In this document: positions 55,132-64,000 of the stretch, in pieces
Numbering within the stretch: position 1 is the first letter of the stretch
Layout of the letters: each line of letters opens with the position of its first letter
Assembly (NCBI GenBank): GCA_032207245.1
Contig: CM063502.1
Span: forward strand, 44,898,691-44,962,690
From: Pardosa pseudoannulata
Lineage: Eukaryota; Arthropoda; Arachnida; Araneae; Lycosidae
DNA length: 64,000 bases
Direction of reading: 5' to 3'
The notes under the pieces: model-generated
Databases searched by the model: none
What the model was told of the DNA's origin: nothing
Seen by the model: only the letters and a program-made list of their open reading frames with translations
Made by a program: the position numbers and the translations under genes

Positions 55132-58100
55132 TTGTCTTCTTATATTTATGAATCTGCAGTTCTACCTAGCTTATTTAATACAGGAATAAGTTTGACGATT
55201 TTAATCACTGGCAGGTTATCCATATTCGGATTTTACAACTTAGTGTAGGTTAATTAATGATCCCACAGTTATATAATACTACAGCAGTATATAATACTGC
55301 TAAACTATACATTCCTTGAAATCTAATTATACAACTATACAATCTAGAAATTGGATTTACTGAGAAGAGATAACATTTTTCTCAAATGAACAATTTTTAT
55401 CTTCATTTATGTTAGTTATTTTTAAATACTTTTTATTGCAAACAGATGTGAAGTAAATTTTTATACCTTTAGTAACACTTTCAAGCTTTTAAAAGCACTT
55501 AATATATATAATTTTTTTAATACGTAATCTAACATTCAAAACATTTCACTTAAGGAATAATTTGCTAAAAATAATTCAGAGTTTACTCAAAGAGGAACAT
55601 TTTCAAAGTAAAATAATAGGAAAAGCTTTCATACGAATAAAATATGTCAATCAGAGTTTGTTATACACGAATGTGGAAAAATTGTTCCATTTTAGATTTT
55701 CTATATCATTGCAAAATAAAAGTATCATTATTCTAAATTTTAACGCACAATTTTAAATTATTAAAACTCACAGACGTTTGATGTAAGAATAAAATTTGAA
55801 ACTTTTTGTTTTGAAAAAAATATTCGAGTTTCAGGTTTGATATGTAATCCAATGTTCCCTTTTATGATAAAGCATTTTCCATTCTGTCGTGAGTCAACGA
55901 GCTCCCCGAGAGTCGTGTGTAACCCAACCTTTCTTGTTGTATTCGAGAGAGAATAAAAAAGGCAAATAATCGTGTACTTTGAAGTCTTTTTTCGCTTCAT
56001 GAGTGCCTCTAGGCTGCTGATAGATGACTTTGAAAAATGATGATGACGAGAACTTGAAGTTTTCATCTCAACAAAGAACTGTGATTGGTGAATGCGCGCC
56101 TCAAGTACTTGAGCTAAGATTTTCTCTTTCGCAGTTTTTCCCTAAAAAACAGGATCATATCTCTCTTTTCCGGTATTTTCTTGGAGTCAAGAGAATTTTT
56201 CGAATCAAATACTTTTAGCATAAAGTGCATTTAGTGTATACTTTTTTATAAAGTTTATTTCATGGACACTTATATTTTCTAAAAACTAATCCCATCCTTC
56301 ATAAATTAATGTGTTGAGCCTAGTGATAACAAATAAATATAACGCAAACACGAGTGCATTACTCAAAAAACATTTACGATAAGAAAAGCCTTTAAGTATC
56401 TTGAATTTTTTAGCTGTACACGTTTTGTATCTCGCCGTAACGAGATTTCTCTAAGAGAAAAAACTAATAAAAAGGAAATTGAGATTAAACAAAAAGGAAT
56501 TTCATCATATAGTAAAACGATCCCGTGTAGCAAAAAAAAAAAAATAAATAAAAATCATTATATATATTTATATACGTTGGGTATAACTTATTTACAGTTT
56601 TATAACGTGTTACTAGTTTCAATTACGTATAAGTTTATGCATAAATACGGTATTTGAATGACATAATTTAAAAACAAAGTGCTAAAAATTTCAATTTAAT
56701 TCCACAGTTGAAATCTAAATATCATAGTAAATGGAAATCATTTTTAGTTGTGCATGATTATAATTGTCTATATTTTTAAAAAATGTGTAAGTGCATACTG
56801 AAATTTTGAATTTAAACTAAAGCATAAATTTTATTTTTAATAGGAAATATATACTAAATTTGTGTTTTATATCACGTAAAATTTATTAGAAATTTAAAAC
56901 AAATTATTTTCATTTAATTTTATCGAACATTTATATTCTCTTTTGATGAGTTTCAACATGAATTTTACGATGTAGCTCTGCATAATTTAGAAAGTAAAAT
57001 TATATTATGATAGAAAATTTTCATATGAGTTGAATACACCATAAAATGTTTTCTTATTCTAAAGTAATTTTTAAACTGAAAATACAAAATAAGCAATATT
57101 ACACTTTAATTTACTTTTCACTATTTAAAGTTATTTCAGACAAAAAAAATTATTTAAGCATTTTTGAATAGGTAGATGAATGATTAAATGATATCCTAAT
57201 AAAACTTTTAGCGATATATCGTTATTTATTTACAAAGGAAATTTCTTTACCAGCATCCCTATCATACTTTAGCCACCTTTTGAGCTACCTTGGAAATATA
57301 GTAAACCATTTACAGCTGCATCGTTTCTTCTGAATGTATATTAATGAAGATCTTAAATTTTTGTTATTATGGATTCTTAAAAGTAACAAAAAATTAAAAT
57401 TAAAACTTGGGGTAATACAGCCTGAGCTTGTCAGTATTGGACAATACTTTTAAATGCCTTACAGTACCGATTATAGTAAAGAAAATTACTTTATATATAT
57501 TTCCTATAATATGTAAGATTATTTCTGAAAAACAAAGTTCGGAAGCATGAACACCTATTCCTCATTCCACACGGTGAAATTAAGGTAAAGGATTTTTATA
57601 TGACAGGATAGAAAAATCATACTATGTCAGTACAAACTAATAAATTACAAACTATAATGTGCTCCCATACTATGGGCTACGGCTCGATTCTCAACTTATG
57701 GTTCAATGTATTTTTGTTGTCCCTTCATAAGAATTAATTTTGGTGTTCCTATAATAGAATGGTTAAAAAATATTGCGGTGTTCCAGTGACCAAAGCAAAT
57801 TACAAATGACAAAAGATACTTCAAAATTTGAGGGATTGTTTATAGTAATAACATCTATTTCCACTAAAAAGAAAAGTACCTTCAGGAAACATATATACTC
57901 TTCAAGTTATTTTTTAAATGTCTTTGAAAAGGAATAGCTAGCATTAATGTTTTCTATTAACCAAAGCGATTCTTATAACAGTGAATCTTTAATTATTTGT
58001 TCATTTTTCCTCGGGATGTGGTCTATTATAATGAATGTGATTATAAATATCAGAAACATCAATGAAAATAATTCTTTACTGCCATTATATAGAAAAATGT

Positions 58101-58191
58101 CGTTTAGGAAAGATATTTTGATTGTGACTAAGTTTTATACATGTTTAGAGTGTTTTCTTACAGTTTTATAAATTTTGAAATATGAAAAAGA

Positions 58192-58193
<2 letters not shown>
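55132..58193. other. Gene-free DNA with one less A+T-rich patch
   Basis: No gene is supported. From about 55860 to 56190 the composition is more balanced, and a perfect 14-bp palindrome, CTCAAGTACTTGAG, lies at 56100-56113. A 64-codon frame (56024-56218) and a minus-strand 101-codon frame (55761-56066) cover the patch without recognisable motifs. Confidence 0.5.

Positions 58194-58250
<57 letters not shown>
58194..58250. repeat. (TA)n microsatellite
   Basis: An uninterrupted TA run of about 56 bp. Confidence 0.96.
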
Positions 58251-58252
<2 letters not shown>

Positions 58253-58850
58253 ATAACTTCTTATACAGTTGTATAAATTTATTGCTTCATATGCCTTAGT
58301 ATTCAAGATCTAGAAGGCTTCAACCTTTAGAATATGTTAAATTTATTAACAACTGTACATAACTCACAGAGCGTACACTATAAAAGCATTTAAAAATAAA
58401 TTGTAGTACAGACAGATGCTATAACATTTTCTGTATTACTTACAGGTTTAATAGGTCCATTTTTCTTAACATTATAATATCGTGAACATTACAAAGAACA
58501 AAAGATTATCATTAGACTTAAACCTATAATATGATTGGATGTGATTTTTTGTAACGTGTTTACAAGATTTTTATTCATGTTTTCTTCTGTTCTTCGTGTT
58601 CTACTTCATAAGTTAAAGATAAATAATCACTCTCCTCAAACCAATACGCTGTTTTAGCTACCTTTGTCCACGATATTACTTTTAAAACATTTATAATTTT
58701 TTAAATTTATTTATTAAGTTTCAAACTTGCAAAAAAGATATGGTATAGACCAAGAAAAATGCTATAACAAAATTTAGATAACATTAAATAATATAATCAT
58801 TCATTTCCAGGAAGCATAGTGTAGTTCTCTTGTACTCTGGTAAAAAAAAA

Positions 58851-58905
58851 TATTAGTTTATACACGAGGGTAAAATTTATTTTATCCTCGTGTTAAAACT
58901 AATAA
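58851..58905. repeat. Long imperfect palindrome
   Basis: The left arm contains TTAGTTTATACACGAGGGTA and the right arm TATCCTCGTGTTAAAACTAA. They pair over about 25 bp with a few mismatches around a very short centre near 58878. Confidence 0.85.
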
Positions 58906-59869
58906 AATAACTGACTTATTAAAATGTACTGTTATTAATATGTACAAATGTATTTTTATTATTGTTTCAATATGTAAATTAAAATTTTGGTTAATTTCGA
59001 CGTGCATTAAATAACACATAAAAATTCCTTTTGTCCTAGAAAAATACTTCTTATAATTATATAACGGTAATAAATCTTACCACTTAAAAGTGATATCTTC
59101 GTAGATGGTTAATAAAACAGAAAAGTACATTTTTTACAAACTTTGAATACAGAGAAAAAATAACTACTAGCTTATGACAATAGAACGCATCAGCAGAAAA
59201 TCTCGATGCTTGAAATATTCAACTAAAAAAACGAAGTCTCCAGGGATATCAACAATGCTCAACTGTTGCTGGGATATAATGCGTTCGTCAAAAATAAAAT
59301 AAAATAAAATCCAATCCCTTTTGATTCTTACCAAATGTAGTGTATTCCCAAAGGATGATGCTTGGTTTTACATGGCATCTCTGACGCAATGCAAAAAATG
59401 ACGACATATCAGTGAACCTTCAAAGTATATTTTTCCCCCATTCCTGCATATTATTCAGATATTTTACAACGAGCCATCTTTTCATATCGTTGGGAAATCA
59501 CTTTTTTGACTGACAGTCAAAAAATCGATAAAGATGACTTTTAAAAATTTCTTTAAAATATGCAATCTGAAGAGGTTTCATCTCTTGAATATTTTTCATG
59601 TTTGCATATTTTAAGTAAACTTTGCATGATCTCCCATCTTCATTTCAGCTGCTATCAAAAGACATTTCCGAAAATTTTATTTCTGATATGATGAAGTCTT
59701 AAATTAGCTATTTTTATCAGCGTGTTGCAGATCTATAACTGGAAAAAACAGATGCCATTCACACAGTAAGATTTTAAAACACAGTGTTGTTGATTATCGG
59801 TAGAGAGTAAAACTGTAATTAACAAGATCTATTCTTAGAATTGTTATCAAATGGCCGTAATAAATTTAC
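58906..59869. other. Gene-free DNA
   Basis: No supported gene. A short AAATA-unit repeat lies near 59290-59310. The part from about 59160 to 59720 is a little richer in G+C but holds no recognisable motif. Confidence 0.55.
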
Positions 59870-60900
59870 AGGGACATAGAGATTTTCGATTTGAAAAGTT
59901 TTGATTATTACAGCTTAATTTTGATTATGAGATTTTCGGCATGGTTATAACCCAATCGAATTCAAACATATCAAGGTTATCTTCCACTATGTTTCATATC
60001 TAAAAATATATAAAAGTAAAACGTTCAAAGCAGTTTCAACAAACTTTTGCTTAAACTTTCAAGTAATTCTTGATAATATTATTTAACTTAATACATTTTA
60101 AAAACAAAAAAAAATTAAAGGAAAAGACGACAAAAAATATTTTATACAATTAGAATAAATATTTAGAAATAATTACACTTCCTACTTAAAATTATTAGAA
60201 GTCATATAGTACCTTTAAACTTGAAAAATGTTGATTAATATAGTATAAAATAAAATTAAACATTGTGTTACGTTTATAATAATTTTTTCAGTATACCGCT
60301 AACAAAGAACTTTTTAATAAACAATGTTTTTATGTAAAGCAATAATATAGAAAAAAATTATGTATGTACACCAAGGGAAAAAATAGAAACCCACTAGTCC
60401 GCATAATTAATTTTGAAATTTGAAAATTAGAAGAATACTAGTAAATAAGCTTGTGGTTTTTTAATTCTGTAAACTTCAACTGTATTTATACGAACGATAT
60501 ATTTTGTATCATAGCATGATAAAGGATATATTTTTAAACTTTTCATAGGTTTTCAATTTTTAACTTTTAAGATGTGAAAAAATATTAAAATTATGGTTTT
60601 ACAGTTTTTAAAACATATTTATCTTCGATTTTATATAAATTTAGTTTCTAATACTCATAATTAGAAAGTTACCTTGTCATTAAGTGAATTTATTTTTTTT
60701 TTAATTTGATGTGCATTTTTATGTTATTTAATAAAATGTACTACTTGAAAAGACAAAACTAAACATTTTTAATTAGTGTAGACTGTTATAAAATATGTTG
60801 TAAAACATTATTCAAATAGGAAACATTTTATTATGTATCGAAAAATAGCTGTTATAATGAATATTTTAAGGCTGGAAAGTTTCTATGTACCATTAATTTT
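59870..60900. repeat. Diverged segmental duplication, copy 2
   Basis: Counterpart of 15480-17000 in the same orientation, recognised by the same ordered landmarks. At the place where copy 1 has four 136-bp units this copy has a single diverged equivalent at about 60715-60760. It shows no open frame of interest. Confidence 0.6.
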
Positions 60901-63900
60901 CATATCAAGGATTTATTCATCATTGGAAGCATATGATTATTATTGAAGCAATCGTAGGTTTATGAAATTATAAAACATGGAGAATCTAGAACTGGATTTA
61001 TCACAGCGATGGCTTCAAATTCTTTATGTAATGAATATTTTTTAATATTACAGAATATTTTAGCATATGAAAATTACTCTCTACTTTCACGAATGTTGTT
61101 AAATTGCCTTTTTTTACTTTCGTGTATGAGATTGTAAAATCAGCAATACACAATAAAATGTAAAACTATTGATGAAAAATATTTAGGGTTTCAGTTACCT
61201 TAACATTGAAAAGTTCATGAAATTGATACAGTTTTCAATATTTTTTGGATTGCCAAGCCTCTTAAAACATTTATTCATTTAATACACTTTTAATTAACTA
61301 CGACAAAATCTCTTAACTTTTGGAAATTTCTTTCACTTTTCACAATGTTGTTAAATGACTAAAACTACGATATTTTTTGTTGTAGGTCCTGTATTAAGCA
61401 AATATAAAATAAAATATAAGACTGTTAAGGAAAATATTATTTGGTTAAACACGAGTTCAAAAAAATTTATCAAAAACTTTTGCATTGTCATACTTTACAA
61501 AATATATATTAAATTAATAATTTTTTTTATTAATCATTAGAGAAAATCTGAAAAATAAAAAAAAAATTCTCCCAGCTTTCATATATGTTAAATGACTCCA
61601 AATTTTCTAAATTCAATTTAATATATTAAAGGATTCGTTATGAGAAAGGAAATGTGAAGTCATTAAGAGAAATTTTTTTATGTCTCAGCTACATTAAGCA
61701 ATTAAAGCATTAAAGAATAGTTTTCACTATTTTTTAGATTACTATACCTGACAAAATATATTTTAATTTATACAATATTTTCTCTGACAAAGAAATCTCA
61801 GCTTTAGAAAAAAAGTTATTGAATTTTTAGGAAATAAATAAGAAATATTTCAAATATTATGAAACTTAGATAACTTTAATGCACCTGTACACAAATTTAT
61901 AAACTTGTATTAAATTCAAAATGCAAAATATGTATAACCAGTAAATTATTTTTTAACGTATCACTGTCAGATTGAAAATAAACTATACCATTATAGTAAT
62001 AATCGGTCTTTTAAGCACTGACGGTTAATATGTTCAGATTATTAACAGAATTTGACAAGTTATTCAAAATTGTTTTGCCCTAAACTATTTAATTTTAGCA
62101 TTAAATCAAAGTTATTTAAAAGAATTTATGTACTGGAAAATGTATGAAAATTGCATACGATATTGCTAGAATAATTATGCGATCAAAGACGAAAAACTGC
62201 ATTTCAGGAAAATAATTTTTTACCACTTATTTTTATAAACTAGCCGATGTATATTACTCTTTAATTTTCTAAATTGCATCAATTTTATAAGGCTATATTG
62301 AATTGCACAAAAAAAACCATACATTTTATATTTTTATTTCTGTTATATTAATATTTCCAAATGTTCCAGAGTGTTCATAACGCTTAATAAAGTATGTACA
62401 ATTTTCTTTATAGCGTCGGTAGTTTATTCTAGACGCATGAATTAAACTTTCGGTAAAAAAAATGTGAGAAGGAAATGAAACCCTATTAATGCTCAGTTCT
62501 TTAGAATTTAATCGCAGAGATGTGATTTTTAGACTATTAGTGATTGTCATTAACACATATTTAGGCTATGTCCCAAAATCTTGATGACCTGTTATGGTAA
62601 TAAGTACTAAAAATATATTTAGAATGTAGTATTCCAAAACAAATGAATTTTTTTATAAGAACACATGTAATCTAAGATGAGAAAAATCTTACAACCAGTA
62701 AGGACTTTCGACAAATCTTTAAGAAAATGTATATTTCTTGAATTTTACAGTTTTATCATCCAAATTTATGTTTATTTGTTCAGGAAAAGGAAATATGAAA
62801 TTGTGAATTATAAAAGTTTAAAACTGTTTATCAAATAAATGCTATTTATTCTTCAAGATAAATATGCTAGATAAATCCTTGCATCAGTGAATTTATTTTT
62901 TATAATTCAAAATATTCTGATTCTAAATCTATTACTTTGAACTATTTCTTTGAAAATGGAAATATTTCCGATTATTTAGTAACATAAAAATGCAATACTA
63001 ACTATTAATTGACATAAAGCACTTCAGTGTACAAATGTCTACAATATAAGAAAAATAGATAATTCAAGACACCGTTAAATTAAGTGACATGTATTAATAT
63101 CTTAAATTTCCATTTAAGAAAATTGTGGAAATTTCATTCTAAACATTTATTATTGTTTTAAGAAAATTTTAAAACATACTAAGTATTATTTATTGTGTTA
63201 TTTAAAGTAAATCATATAAAATAAAAAAAACACATTAAGTAATTAGGTAAATACAAATGGTTAAAGTGGTGCAAGGGATCAGCGTTGAAATATTAATCTT
63301 TGAAAATATACTTACTGTGACCTTAATGCCTTGTATCTCACAAACGTCAACTTGAAAAATATTGTGTCAAATATTAACAAACACCCTTTATATTATATAA
63401 AAAACAGTTAAAAGAATTTAAAACATAAAAATTAAAATGTATTTGAATACAAAATGTATTTCTACAGACATAAATATGTGCTTTATATTAGTATTGCAAT
63501 TTACAAAAAATATCTTTACGTAAAGAATTGTAAACTACCATCATCAAAAGTTTATTTCTGAGGCTTTAACTTATTTTATATTAGTAAATCTACATTAAAT
63601 TTGAGTACTAATCATGCATATCTGATGACACGATAAAGCTAAATTTGATATGAATAATAAGATACGTATTACAATTTTATAGGAACATTAAAAGCAAAAA
63701 TTACGGAATTGCAGGATAACAACAATCATCAAAACCATATATAAATCTCGCAGTTTATAATATATCAAGTTTTGATTATGTTCCTTCTTCTATATACCGA
63801 GTACGGTCATACAAAAAATTAAAATCTAAAAAAAAAATGTTTTCTCAACAGCTGAATAACAACTATTGCATACCAAACAATTGATCTACATCGGAAACAC

Positions 63901-64000
63901 GCGTATTTAGCTATTTGGCCAAAGTGCCTCTTGTGGTGAAATATCTACTTAATATATAACTAAATATTGAAACCTTGATAGACTTTTAAACAAATGTTAG
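60901..64000. other. Gene-free A+T-rich DNA
   Basis: No gene, RNA or recognisable element on either strand. Frames at 61355-61540 and 62326-62556 have no recognisable motif. Confidence 0.6.

Noticed and set aside
55761..56066. 101-codon minus-strand frame
   Set aside because: No recognisable motif, overlapped by another frame on the opposite strand, and no promoter or splice context that singles it out.

Overview
This is a roughly three-quarters A+T, gene-poor stretch of a eukaryotic (animal) nuclear genome. I found no intact protein-coding host gene, no rRNA, no functional tRNA, no CRISPR and no prokaryotic operon. Almost every open frame longer than 60 codons is either a (TA)n/(CA)n microsatellite translated by chance or a chance frame in A+T-rich DNA. 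The recognisable coding matter is decayed transposon: a Tc1-type transposase, two fragments of non-LTR reverse transcriptase, the C-terminal cysteine-rich domain of a piggyBac transposase (twice), and a short 5' exon inside a second piggyBac-like element. The Tc1, SINE and LINE types, with the very A+T-rich, microsatellite-rich background, fit an arthropod and perhaps best an arachnid. That is inference from memory of families, not a search result.

Layout. 1.3-2.1 kb: a piggyBac-type MITE followed 27 bp later by a tRNA-derived SINE with a perfect 15-bp target duplication. 2.4-5.5 kb: a higher-order tandem array of about three diverged units, holding a 179-bp tandem repeat and a 28-bp minisatellite. 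6.2-9.2 kb: long TA tracts. 9.2-10.6 kb: a decayed Tc1 element whose 3' end lies at the edge of a TA tract. 13.6-19.4 kb: composite microsatellites, two copies of an unclassified repeat of about 0.53 kb, a 136-bp x4 tandem array and a 323-bp x2 duplication. 21.4-25.8 kb: two copies of a tRNA-Met-like SINE; the second is split by a second copy of the piggyBac MITE, so the insertions can be ordered in time. 27.4-31.8 kb: a local duplication and two LINE fragments, one bounded by a 12-bp target duplication. 33.3-34.1 kb: a different piggyBac-like MITE with a TATA box, a 27-codon frame and a splice-donor-like site. 35.4-36.4 kb: a TA tract of about 0.93 kb. 39-64 kb: mostly unique A+T-rich DNA with tandem duplications, microsatellites and several near-perfect hairpins, plus a diverged paralogue (59.9-60.9 kb) of the 15.5-17.0 kb segment.

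No set of genes here works together as a pathway. I saw no convincing previously undescribed system. The most informative items are the two piggyBac-like MITE families with paired subterminal palindromes, the nested SINE, the long perfect hairpin at 39.7 kb and the duplicated segment in which only one copy has grown a tandem array. All repeat boundaries were read by eye. Ends of diverged repeats are good to about 10-50 bp; those fixed by TTAA or target duplications are exact.
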